This document shows positions 1-13,800 of a stretch of 64,000 bases of DNA, one piece after another. Source of the DNA: Gordionus sp. m RMFG-2023 (Eukaryota > Nematomorpha > Gordioida > Chordodea > Parachordodidae); assembly GCF_954871325.1 (NCBI RefSeq), contig NC_088777.1, positions 8,223,366 through 8,287,365 on the forward strand. The letters run 5' to 3'. Each line of letters starts with the position of its first letter. Position 1 is the stretch's first letter. A program made the translations under genes and the position numbers. The notes below the pieces were generated by a model. It made no database searches. It was not told where the DNA came from and was given only the letters and a program-made list of their open reading frames with translations.

Positions 1-1810
1 TATTAAGAAATACTATTATTTTTACTACGTTAAAAATGTTACTATTATTTTTACTACGTTAAAAAAAATATACATGAGGGAAGCAAATTTAATATTGCTT
101 ATTTTTTTTAATAAATAAAGAGAAAATCATGCCATGGTATTGTGTAATTTTACCATTAAAATATAAGTATTGGGGAAGCAAATTAAAAAATGCTTATTTT
201 TTTAATAAATAAAAGGAAATTTTTTATTTAATATTTTTTTCCTTACTTTTTTAAAATAAAAAATTTTTCGTTTTTAAAATCCTTAATTAATGTTTAATAA
301 TTGTACAGGATGAGCCAAAATCCATTATTAAATCTATCTTTGATTTCGATTGAAAAAAAATTATTAAAATTTAAAATCTATTTTTATTATGCAGTACTTG
401 ATCATTTTACTCAAAAATAAGATGAATACCACTTATTTATAAATCTTAATGTTTTTATGGTTTGAGTTTGACTAAAATAAAAAAATTTTTTGATTGCTTC
501 CCTATTAGTAAACTTGACGCTTCGTCACTGATAAAAATTATATGGGGATATATTTATAATTATATAGCAATAGTCTCATAATATTATAATGATTTTTATA
601 TTAATAATTTATAATTACATATTAATAATTAATAAAATTATTTATATATTAATAATTTAAACTTCTTTACATTTTCATCATTTAATATCTCGCTATTTTG
701 ATAATCGCTATTGGGTTTAGTTAGCTTATATTTGCATAACTTTGCCATTTTGCAAGGAAGAACATGTTCCTGAAGTACAATCATCATGCCATGCTCTGTC
801 TGCCGTATATCATTATTTTGCTTTACCGTTTTAATAAATCAAATGAGAGATAAATGTTTTTCATTGTTTCCCTAGTTTGGTCACTGTTATAGCTATTCAC
901 CATAAGCTATGTTAAAGTAGCGTGCTACATTTTTTAAATAGCGATAGTTAGTTACTTTACTTTTATAAAAATAGTAGCTAATTAATAGCGCTGCCATTTA
1001 TTTAGAGTAGCCATAGCTAAAAAAGAGGGGAAGCTTGAGAGGATATTGTAGAACAATCTCTGAAAATATTTAATACGTAACTTATTAGGTTAATTTTTAA
1101 TATTTAATTATAATTTTTTATAGGAAAAAATTGTAGTATAGTTAGTTTTCATTTTTCTAATAATCTATGATTTGCTCCTTATCAACGTCTACATAGAGAA
1201 AAAAAAACTCTTACCTCCTACCCCTAAGTGATTTTTTATTCACTATTCATAAAGGCGATATGATGACATGTACCTTCTCCCCAGCATGTCGCTATTGCTT
1301 CTTATTAGTATTCTCCTTTATTTAATATAAATTTTAATATATAAATTTGTAATTATATTATAATACCCCCCCCCCCCTCATATAATATAGAAATGATTTA
1401 AATACAATTGCAATATACATGTTTATAATATCATATAATAAACATAATATTAATATGGATAAATTATAGTTAAAATTTATAAAAGATATATGTGTTTATT
1501 TATAATTTAAAACAATTTATATATTAATAATTTATAAAATACTATAATATTATTAGATAAAAATTATGCCTAATATATTTTATAATAACAGTTTTATAAT
1601 ATTAAAATGATTTATATATATAACAATTTATACAACACTATTAATATATAAAACTTATATATGTAATAATATAATTATATAATTAAAATAATATAATAAA
1701 ATGATTTACATTTTAATAATTTATAAAATAATTTATATATTATTAGGCTTCTTAAGATTTTCATTCATTTAATTCTTTGCTATAGAGGTGGAACCAAAAT
1801 TTTCATTCAG
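1..1810. other. AT-rich DNA upstream of ELP1, no gene seen
   Basis: No coding exon is visible on either strand. A unit of about 26 bp (tactattatttttactacg plus A-rich tail) is tandemly duplicated in the first 65 bases. A second motif (ggaagcaaat, then tgcttattttttt and aataaataaa) occurs twice at about 77-215. A run of 12 C lies at 1366-1377. The ELP1 start codon at 1811 is directly preceded by tttcattcag, which reads as a 3' splice site, so a non-coding first exon may lie further upstream. Confidence 0.6.
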
Positions 1811-4800
1811 ATGTATAATTTTAAGCTAATACAATTGCTAGAGAGTAATAAAAATTCAAGCTTAACCGGTTTCTGCTTCAATTCAATAATTGGAAAAGTT
1901 TTTTTATTAGGAAGCAGAAAATTATACATATTAAGTAATATTATTGAAAGACTTATTGACATAGAACCTTTTTTAGATAAAGACAATCCAAATATTCAGG
2001 AAAATGCAATAGAATTGATAAGATTTCAGGATGCCTTGGATTTTTCAAAATCTGAAATAAATTTGTTATCATTTGATTTTATCTTTAATTATGTAAACAT
2101 ATCCATCTATCTTTATCAAAGATTTTATTAAAATTTATAAGGATTCATTATGCCTAATTTATGGTGGAGAAATATCAAAAATATACATGATTTCTGGTTA
2201 CATTTATAGAAACCATAGTTTAAAATGTGTTAAGGATTTTGAGAGTTATAATATCACTGCTTCATCATGGAGCTTGGATCAAGAAATTATAATATTGACC
2301 ACTAATAAAGTACTTTTTTTCTAATAATATTTCCAACAAAACTTTTACTAATAGGATGAAATATTGGTATTAAATTCAGAATTTGATATAATTAAACAAA
2401 TGATATTAAACCCTTCAAATATAGGAGCAAATGAACATGTGTCATTAGGATGGGGAAGTATGACAACTCAATTTAAGGGCTCTGCTATTACTAAGAAGAA
2501 TGTAATTATCAATTTTTATAAAATTAATTAAAAATTTATAAATTTTTTGAATTTAAATCTGTAGCAAATATTAGTATATTAATTATATTATACAATTTTT
2601 ATGTTTTTAAATTAATATAGCTTAAAGCAACTGCCAATACTTATGACAAATTGGAAAGTAACTCATCATGTATAATTTTTAATGAGCATGAAAATAAAGT
2701 ACAAAATCCTACATGCAAAACTAATGATTTTAAAGAATTCAAAAATCCTTATATATCGTGGAATGTTCAAGAAAATCGATTTTTTGCTATCAGCACTTTT
2801 GATATAAGTCATAAAGGTAACAAAGATAGTGATGTTAACGGGATCAGAAAAATAAGAATATATGATAGAAACAATGAATGGAATATACATACTACAGTGG
2901 AGTATACACAAAATTTGATGAGGGTGATTTTTATATAAATATAAATTCTAAATTTTATAATTATAGTTTTTTTAATATCCTTTTATTTATGAATATAAAT
3001 CAGAGACCTGCAGAGGTCACATTTGCAAGGCCTGGCCCTGATCTTTTTTCAAAAATTTTTTATGGCCTGGCCTGGGTTTAAAAATTTTAAGCCCGGCCCG
3101 GATATTTAAAAAAAAATTTTAAGCCCAGCTCGGAATTATTATATTCGACCTGGTATATACAAAAAATTCACCTATTTGGTATTTTATCTTTTTTGGCTAG
3201 TATTATCATTTAATAAGCAAGCATATTAACTAATGTTGTTAAACGGCTCATTTTGAGCCGATTTTTAAAAAGGGCTAACTCAATATTTTTGCCAGAAAAA
3301 TATTGACTAAGCCTAGAAATTTCGATATTTTATGACTAGACCTTTGCTCCTTTTATGAACAAAATTTTTATGGATAAAATACTGTGTTAGCCGTTTTAAA
3401 AAATCGGCTCAAAACAAGCCGTTTAACAACACTACCATATTTTATTTTTTTATTCTAAACAGATATTTAGTATATTACAAATTGATACTATAAAAAATTT
3501 GTGTAGATAATATTTTGAGTATACTATATTAATTGTATTTAAAAAAATAATAAAACTGATATTTTAATTAATGAAAAATATAACATATATTATATTTATA
3601 TAATAATGTATTTATTACCTATTATACTTTGCTTATTTATTCCATGGCAGGAAAACTATAATTATATTATGTAATAGAACTATGAGTGTTAGCTAGTGTT
3701 AACTTTCACCCAACATTATAATAATCATAACTATATATAATCATTATAACCATTCTAATTAACGAATATAATAATTCATGTTGTATAAAATTTTTTAAAA
3801 AATTTTACAACCCGACCCGACCCGTGTATTTTAAAAAAAAAATTTCAGGCCCAGCCCAGCCTGGGTATAAAAAAAATTTCAGCCTCGTGTCCAAGGACGG
3901 GCCTGCAAGTCTCTGATATAAATCTTAATAAAATTTTAAGTTAATTTTAAGGATTTGTACCCTAACAAATACTGACTTTATTTAGAGTTCATCGTTCTTA
4001 AAAAAATAATGGTTCAGTTTGCACTTTTAAGCCCTTTTGAACCCTTTCACATACATACACGCTAGAATGTATATAAAGAAGCACATTTAAAAATATATTC
4101 CCACTAAAACCCATTTATAAAACAGCCAAAGTTTATTTTATCATTATTGCACCTTAAAATCTACATAATATATAAATTATAAACAAATAAACAGTATTTA
4201 TTAGCTAGTAATATAACAGTTATTCTTAGATTGACAACCTATACTGATTAACCAATAAAAGTTGATTGATAATAATCTTTAAAACCTGTAAGAATTCAAA
4301 ATGTTTCACCAACATTCTTTGAGGTTCACTTTAGGTTCAGATGACCAAATTTTTATTGGTTCAACTTGGGTTTGATAAATAATGATGGTTCAGTTTTCAT
4401 TATTTCATTTCCAAAATTAAGTTATAAAATAAAGATGCATAATGCTGATTCCAATATCATTCCTATATTTTTTATATGCCAAGATACTGTCAGTTCTTTG
4501 ATTTTTATGCTTCATCTTATATTTAAATTTTGATGCCTTTTTTTGATTCAATAATTTGGTTGGTCCAGAAAATTTCTTTGAATCACAATAAAAATTGCAT
4601 TCTTTTGTTGTATTATTCTTCATAAGAAAATTAATTCCACAAAAAATAAATATAGAGTTCTTGAGATCATTTTTAAAAAATTGGGCTTAGTAAAGACCCC
4701 ACTTTACCTTGTTTAAATAATTTATTTTAAAAAACTTTTGGCTAATAATATTTATCATATATATACACATGTGATCATAAATTAATTATATAGAAATTGG

Positions 4801-7800
4801 CATTTCTTAAAATGTCACTTATCCTTGCTAATCCAATCCTGCATCTCTATTATAAATACTAGTGATTGGCTCGATTTGAACCATTTAAAAACGATTAACT
4901 CAATATTTAAGCCAGAAAAATCTTTTACTAAGCCTCGAGATTTCGTTAATAGATGTTCAAACCTTTGTGCCATGTATGAGCAAAATCTCCAGGATTGCGT
5001 AAATTTTTCTGAATAAAATATTGAGTTTGCAGTTTTTAAAATCGGTTCTAATCGAGCTCTTTAACAACTAATAAACACTATCATGTTGTTTCCGCCTACA
5101 TAATATTAATTTAATATACATTTGATTTACTTAGTATTATAAAATGTGTAAAATGAAGGCAATATATTGAAACTATACTATATATCTCTCTTTTTTTAAC
5201 TTAGGTTATATTTTTTATTCCCTAATTGCTTTCTGTTTTAAATAATAATTTAAGCCCATATGTTGGCGGCCCGATTATAGCGACCTATTAACAACTATAT
5301 CCAAACCGGAAACACCCTATTTTAACTTGACATTTTTTGAAAATAATGGCCTAAAACTCGGGGGGTTTGATTTAAATCAATACCGATCATGCGAATTTAA
5401 TTTTTTAAATGGCGCTGAAACAACATACAATTCTGTTGATAAAGGTGATGCTATCAGAGAAACTGGCGAAATTATTCTTAAAATTGGGTGGAACGTTTGT
5501 AAATATTCGGGTCAAGATCCCATCGTATTAGCTATCCTGATTGCCACTGAGATGAATCTCGTGAAAACTGATGGATTAGCACCTAACGGCGAAATATTAT
5601 GTGGAGAAAATAGAGAAAGGGAAAATGAAGGAGGATATAGCGATACGAGAATCGAATTATGGACCAGCAAAAATTATCACTGGTATTTGAAGGGTGTACT
5701 TAGTCGCAAATACGATACAACCGTACCTATCAAAGGTGATGATAAAAGTAATTAAAAATTTTTATGCTTAATAGATGTCAAATTAAATTATCTCACTTTA
5801 TTAACGTTCTCTCCCCTTTACTTTTTATTTCTTCTTCATATTATAAATAAATTGGATATGTATATGTAAGTATTTATGAGTAATATCGACTAACTTTATA
5901 AGCTAAAATAATATTTTCTTTTTAATCAAATTCTATGTTCATGATGTTTAAATTAATTTATAGGCGTATGTAATAACATTTAAGGATTAAATCGCTAATT
6001 AAAGCCTTTAGACTAGGTTCATAAGAACTTCGGGGGAGAGTTTTTTTATTAGTTCTAATGGAATTTTTCTAATTTACTGACACTCAATTTATTGGACGCC
6101 TGATGACTTTTACGAACGATTTTTTGGTGTCTGATTGTTAAAAAAATCATGGTAAAATTAACTATTGGTCATTCGCTTGTGATGATTAAGTGGATTTATT
6201 TAAAGTTGTTTTTTTGTGTTAACAAAAAAAAGGATGTTTTCTCTAAAAGAATACGATTAAGAAGTAATGGTTAAACCTTCCTATGTTTTAGAAAATATCT
6301 GGTGGTTTTATTGTGGCGCTTAAGATTTGATGGCAAAATGTACAAGAACGCTTGTGACTTAATTATTTTTTCCCTCATTATTTGAAAACTGAATGTGAGA
6401 CTGTATTAAAAGATCAAGTTATCGGCAGTGTTCAAGATAAAAGTTAAAGATTTCAGAATCCTTAATTGTATTACCAACAATAATATTAAATATGAAGGAG
6501 TGATTCTATTTATTAATCATTTTTTTAAATAAAAATTAAATTTAAGAAAGGAGTTATAATTGTAATTATAAATATAACTAATTACATGCTTGAAAAATTG
6601 TAATTAATTATAATTATTAATTCCTTTTTTTAACGTCGATTTAATTACAACTAGCTACTAATTACAAAAAAGGGAATTATAAGTAGGTAATATACTGCCC
6701 ATCTTTGTTTGCATATATTAGTGCATCGGGCCTAATTTTTCAAGGGCTCTCCAGTACACAAGGTACTGGAGAACCCTGAGGCCAGCAGGCCATTCTTTAT
6801 TGCTATCTTTAATATACAGCATATGTATTATTACTATAAATGGCGAGTGTTATTATATAACGCGTTATAATACAATTATCATTATATCATACGATAACAA
6901 TCCGCAGGATTTATTATATTTGTTTGCGAACTATAAGAGCCCCTTAGGGGAAAAACCAGAGGTACGTCCAACGGTTTACGCAAGAGTTAATAATAAATTG
7001 TTTAGTTAAAATTAAAAAATACAAAAAGTAAACAATTAACCTTGCGTAACCTATTTATAGGCATAGGATCTTATTTCTGAGGTCGGATGTATGGCTTTGA
7101 CCCTAGGGAGAGGCTGGAACGGATAGATTATTATTATCACAATAATCGTTTCCAGCGGACCTATCGGCCCATGTTTTTGGCTATTGCCTAAGTTATTGTT
7201 AACAATCTTATTTATTATTTATATATATAAACGTAACTAAATTAATCATGTATATATGTATAATATTATATCAATGTGGTGGGGGGGGTGAGTGTTCCTC
7301 GAGGGTGATTTGTTCCTCGCAGGCTAACATCTCTTCAGTCTGAACCGTATCCTCATTGATTGATAATTCCAGGGTGTTATCGAAAATCCCGGGGTCAAAG
7401 TCCAGTTCACGGTTCAGACTGAAGAGATGTTAGCCTGCGAGGAACAAATCACCCCCGAGGAACACTCACCCTTCCCCCCACATTGATATAATATTATACA
7501 CATGATTAATTTAGTTACGTTTATATATATAAATAATAAATAAGATTATTGTTAACAATAACTTAGGCAATAACCAAAAACATGGGCCGATAGGTCCGCT
7601 GGAAACGATTATTATGATAATAATAATCTATCCGTTCCAGCCTCTCCCTAGGGGGAAAAATCAGAGCCATACATCCGACTTCAGAAATAAGGTCCTATGC
7701 CTATAAATAGGTTACGCAAGGTTAATTGTTTACTTTTTTTAATTTTAATTAAACAATTTATTATTAACTCTTGCGTAAACCGTTGGACGTACCTCTGATT

Positions 7801-10800
7801 TTTCCCCTAGGTGGCTCTTATAGTTCGCAAACAAATATAACAAATCCTGCGGATTGTTAACGTATGATATAATGATAATTGTATTATAACGCGTTATATA
7901 ATAACATTCGCCATTTTTAGTAATAATACATATGCTGTATATTATAGATGTAAATAGCAATAAGAATGGCCTGCTGGCTTCAGGGTTCTCCAGTACCTTG
8001 ACCCACCCGAAATAAATTATTTGTCAGCTCGACCCAAATCTGTTTAAATTTAACGCCTTGTTACTTGCAAGATTTTAAAATATATCAATTTATTTGACAA
8101 AATGTAATATCATGTTTAAAAATATAGGCCAGGCCCGACCCAGCCCAAAACCGTAATTATTTTTAAAAAATAGATCCGGCCCGGCCCGAATTTTCAGATC
8201 TCTAATATATATCGCAAAAAATCTTAACTCTATTCTATGTTATAGAACATAATGATGAAAAAAAAAATCTAATTTAACATTTCTTTTATATCATATAAGA
8301 AAGGCTTTTCTTTATTGATAAGTTTTAAATATAAAACAAATATATGTGAACAAGATAAAAGTAAAAGTAAATAAAAACATATATAAATTGAAAATTATAC
8401 CAAAACAAATTGAATCCCTAAATTATATTTAAAATTTTATATTTAAATATTTTTCCTTTAAAATATGGATTCTTTGGTTTCCAATGTTTGGATTCCGATT
8501 AGCCAATATTTTAAAAAAAAAATGAATGTATTGGCAAATTGTCTACTGATGGATGTGCCATTGTGTAAAGATGAAGTCAACCAGTGTTTCGTGTTTGTTT
8601 ATTTCTTTGTGGTAATACATGTATAATTCCGAGATTTACTAATATCCCTCCGTATGTGAGCTCATCAGATCTTAGGCGCCATCATCTGGTGAAATTTAAT
8701 GTAATGTTAGCATTTGCACAATATTTAGTCAAATTGTATGTATCATATTTTAAAATAAAGTTGATTACATACGCGATTTCATATGGGACACTGAGGAACC
8801 GCTTAGAATACATACCATAACTCGGCAAGGCATCTACAGCAGTTACACATGGGCCAGTCATTTCGATGTTCATTATTCTAGCGTCTGCGATAACAAGGGG
8901 CTAGAGTGAGCCATATATTTTTTTTACCTGTATTTTAAAAAGGTCGGATCAGCACCTAATAGGAAAAAGCACATGTTCATTATAAAAATGATGGCTTACG
9001 TATTAATCTATTCCCAGTGTGCCACATATTATTGAAGCATTTAAATGCGCCTTCATTTCACCGATTGCCAAATTTTTACGTAATAATGAATAAGAATGGA
9101 AGAAAGGAACGAAAAAGGAAAGGGAGATTTTTTTTTAAAAAAATGAATAAATTTTTTATCGATTATAAGGTCGGAAGTGATTAACATGTTAGTGATAGAG
9201 GGTTGCAAATTATTGGTCACCCCTATCAATTACATGATCATGCCGCTCCCGTATTACGCTTACTCCTTGGATTTCGATGCCCCAATCAATTACATCACTT
9301 ATATGGACCCACAAAATAACCACAACGTATGCGAAGTGGTTGCTAAAAATTTTACAGAAAGGTCTATTTGCTCTAATTTGTTATTCGTTTTTCTCGTCGA
9401 TTCTACGTTCCAAATCTTTCGCCTTGTGTCACGTGAGACCTACGATAACGGTTAAAATTATTTAATCATAAAATTTAAGTTGTTTTTGAATAGGCCTAAG
9501 TTTACTTGCACACACCTTTAGCCTCATTTATAGGAAACACGTTATGTTCCATGGTACGTTGTTTACAAAATTAAGCCAATAATATGATGATAACGCTATG
9601 ATAAAATTTAAAAAACATATGTAGCGATGCGATGATAAAAAAAAATATGCGATACGATTATAAAAATATTTGCGCATTCAATAAAAAAGCATATGATATT
9701 TCTTAAATTTATATATATTTAGTTATTTTAAAAAAATATTAACGCGATCATCTGTGAGTTCGATAGCGTTAAATAACAACGCTTGAGCATAACGCCTTTA
9801 CTATAAAAGAGGCCTAAAATTTTTAAAATATTTTTCCCGTTATATATAACCAATTTTTTTGATCTACACTTGAACGTTATAATGTAATTGAAAATCTTTT
9901 TTTTACAACAAAAAACGGCAAATATTATATTTAGAAACGTTACTACTCTCTGAACAGATGACTATATCTCCCCAAGCCAAGACGAATTTGCTCAGAAACA
10001 ATGTCCCCATGTACATACCTCATGTAAAAGTATGCTCAATTAATAGTATAGGTTCTGCGATATATTCCGTCTCTAATATCTTAGCCCGGTATCGAAATCA
10101 AAATGATTTCGATCGTGAGAAAGATACCCAAAATATCACGTCACCCTTGAATATTTATCATTCTCTTCTTTTGCCAAATTTTTACCGACGAGGCAAAGAT
10201 AATCCGATCCGCCTTGCGTTCGTCTACGTTTCCTCTATATACGTTTTGAATATTTCTGACGATCGGAATCATGATGATGGGTCACATCTTTCGATCGAAT
10301 TCATTGGGAAAATAAATGACGAAAATATCATAGCTGGAATACATTGGGTATATGATCCTACGAAGACGCCCGAATTTCTCTTCGTAATTCAGGATGGAAC
10401 CGGAAATTTGAGCAAATTTTATCACAAATTTGTTGACAACGTCGTCGTTAAACATACAGTGATTGAAAATGTAACAATTAATATTTTGATATTAATATTA
10501 TTTTAATTTTAATAATAATTATCATTTATGAATACTACCTGTTTTACTTAAAACGACAATATTTTTGTCTATTATTTAGTATGTAACGGGGTAACGAATT
10601 TCAAAGATAGGAGGATGAAAAAATGTTGTAATCACCTGATTTTTTTAAATTTCTTTTGGATCGTTTCTCTTCCAATAATATTTATATTAATCGTAGTTTT
10701 GAGGATGTCAGGGTTTTTCGAGAAGAAACTTCAATTACTAATTCAATTCTCACAAATTTTATAATAGTGGCACACGGAGACCTTAAACAAGTGTTGCTAA

Positions 10801-13800
10801 AAAATATATTAAAAAAGAAACATGACTAACTGATTATTAATCATTATAAATTTATCAGAATTTGTGTGAATGAAATTGAAGGATTAGAATTACATTCATG
10901 TTATACTCAATTATTTATTTTTTTAAATGACACCATATAAAGGCCAAATTTACCTCTAGTGATTGCTAGATGTTTCTTCTGCAGTTAAAAGCAATTTTTC
11001 TCTTGATTTAATTTTTTTTTTAACTTATCTACTTTTTATTAATTTTTAGGGGGAGGATATTTCCGTACATGACAGAAGGACACTTTCAAAATTTCCAAGG
11101 TTATGCGAATCTTTTTCCGTTGTGGACTCTAACGGGAAATGCTTGGGGTTAAGTCAGAAGACGAAAAGTCTGTATTTCGATTCCCATGATAAGCTAGCTA
11201 CGCAGAAACCCGTAGCCTCTCAGGTGGATTCTTATCTCGTTTTAAAGAACTCGATAACATTGGAGAGTGAGCAATATTGTGAATCAAAAAACTTTCAAGA
11301 TGACACACATTTGGGAAAACAATCGAAGCAAGATAATGGGAAATTAGGGTCATTTTGGCTCTATTTCACCCGACATCAAGGTTTGATTAATGAATTGCAT
11401 AGCAGCTTGTTAAGCCTTGGTGACGGTCAACTTTGTAAAAGTAAAAATGGTAATTATTTTTATTTAAGTTTATATTTGGTTCAATTCTGCTAATATTACT
11501 CATTTTGAAACATTCATTTTTCATTTGTTTTTTTTGTTTATATAAGATCATTTATAACAGAGTAGATCTTTAACATTTAGATAATTATAGGAGCATTTTT
11601 TTAATTTTCAAAAACCTTCGCCGGAATAGTATTCCTTGTATAGTGCCTCCTAACTCGTTTGATAATTACTATATTTTTAGCCGTTTAAGCCAATTTTTAG
11701 CCGAAGACTATCACTTTAGCCATGGGGGTTTTCTTAGAAATATAGCAGCTCGAAAGAAACTAATATAAATTAAATCGCCTAGATATTAACGGATATAGAT
11801 TGAGGTGAATTAGCCGACATTTTGCTATTATCCCACATACTCCTAACCTAAAAATTTCAGACAATTTGAATGGAGGTAAGGGAGGGTATATACTTAGTAA
11901 TAAAAAATTCAAGGAAAAATCGAATTAAATTATGAATAATTCAAAATTTGCTTAAATTTTATCCATACATATACATGGTGAAATAACAATTCTGGCCAAA
12001 ACCAATCCTTTATACTTCAAAAAGATGCGCGATATGAATGATTTAAATTTTAAAGAAAAGATTCCTCCATGTTCTATTGCTATGCCGGATCGCATTTATC
12101 TTTTTAATAACCTACGACACATATATACTTTTTTTTCTCATACTATTATTATAATTTTATGAATTTGCGCATTCCTTATATTTGCCACTATATAAAATTG
12201 TTATTTTAGGTTTCGAAAATTCTAAAGATTACCGAACAGTATCTAATCATGTGCGTAAAAGCATAGAAGCTCATTCCACGCTTGTTTGCATTGCTAAAGA
12301 ATCGAGTAGGATTCTGCTATTGGCTCCTAGGGGTAATTTTGAAGTGGTGTATTCGAAGTCTTTATTAATCGATGAAATAGAGTGCCTGCTTGGTAAAAAA
12401 ATATATATATAATATGATATGATATATATGCCTTTGATTTTTGTAAATTTATTATTAGCGATAGTTTTGTTAATCTAAATCATACAAAAAAAAAATTTTT
12501 GAATTTGACATAGAGAGAAGTTTAATCTTAAATATCAAATAAATTTCAACCCATTATCCTTAGAGCTTAAACCACTTTATAAGTCGGGTGCAGTACATAT
12601 TTCATTAGGGTACGATGTGGGAATTCAGTTTATGGAGTAAAATGAAAGTAAATTAAAATGAACGTAAATTAAATTGAAAGTAAATTAAAATGAAAGTAAA
12701 TTAAAATGAAAGTAAAATTAAAATGAAATTAAATTGGAACTTAAAGTTTATATATAATTAAATCGAACGTAAAGTATATATATATATTCTTTACCTTTAT
12801 TAATTATATATTTTCTTTGTCTCTTCACTAATTTATGAATCTTTATTAATTATATATTTTCTTTGTTTCTTCACTAATTTATGAATTTTTATTAATTATA
12901 TATTTTCTTTGTTTCTTCAATAATTTATGCATCATAAAATTTTCTTCTTTTTAAACAAAAATAAAATAATGAATCTCCTTTTCTTTTGTTGCCACTGTAT
13001 TTTTCTTTTTCCACAAAAATAAACAAAATATATGGATGGCTAACAACACGTTCTTAATATATATATATTATAATCATTTAAAATACAATGAATTTTTATC
13101 ATTCTAATACAACAATATATATATATTAATTATAATCATTTAAAATATAATGAATCTTTATCATTCTAATACAACACGTCCACCCTATTAAGGTTTAGTG
13201 TATATAATCTCCTTCAATCTTCATCTTCTAATAATGTCATTTCTTCCATATGACTCAGGATATATCCAATCCCCAATTCATCTTTCATTTCACCCAATAA
13301 TTCATCTTCTTCCTTCTTCTGTAGCCATATATCCTTATCTTGAGTCATACCAGGTAATGCCTTTTTCTCCGATCTTATATTCACCTTATTGGAAATTTCT
13401 GGACATTTATCCTTGACACCTAAAGGATACCTTTCAAATTGAAACTTCTTAGAATATGCTACTGTTTTAATTCCTTCGATTCCTAAATCTTTTCCCTTGA
13501 CACTGAATCTTTAAATGTCCCCACTTTCTACAACGAAAACATTGACGCATCCGTCTTATATCAAATCTATTCGACAACATACATTCTTCTTCTTTTTCAT
13601 CTTCCAACAGTTTCTCCCACTTTATCCTCGTGTTTCCATTCATTTGTTGCCTCCATTTATCCTCCTACTTTATCGACAATAGATAATAATTAATTGGTAA
13701 TATCACATTTTTCATGATATGTGTCTTAAAATGCAGGTGTGATACGTTTGCCATCAAATCTTTAAAAAATGCAAAAATAAATATATACCTCTTCCCCCTC

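Noticed and set aside
4825-5016. 63-codon ORF in ELP1 intron 4
   Set aside because: It is wholly within a degenerate TA-MITE.
6800-7009. 69-codon ORF and its mirror copy at 7745-7960
   Set aside because: They are the same sequence in the two arms of a palindrome, with no start context, family or splice signals.
8584-8873. ORFs on both strands around 8.6-8.9 kb
   Set aside because: They overlap ELP1 exon 6, whose correct frame (FIWDTEEPLRIH) is different and fits by phase and homology.
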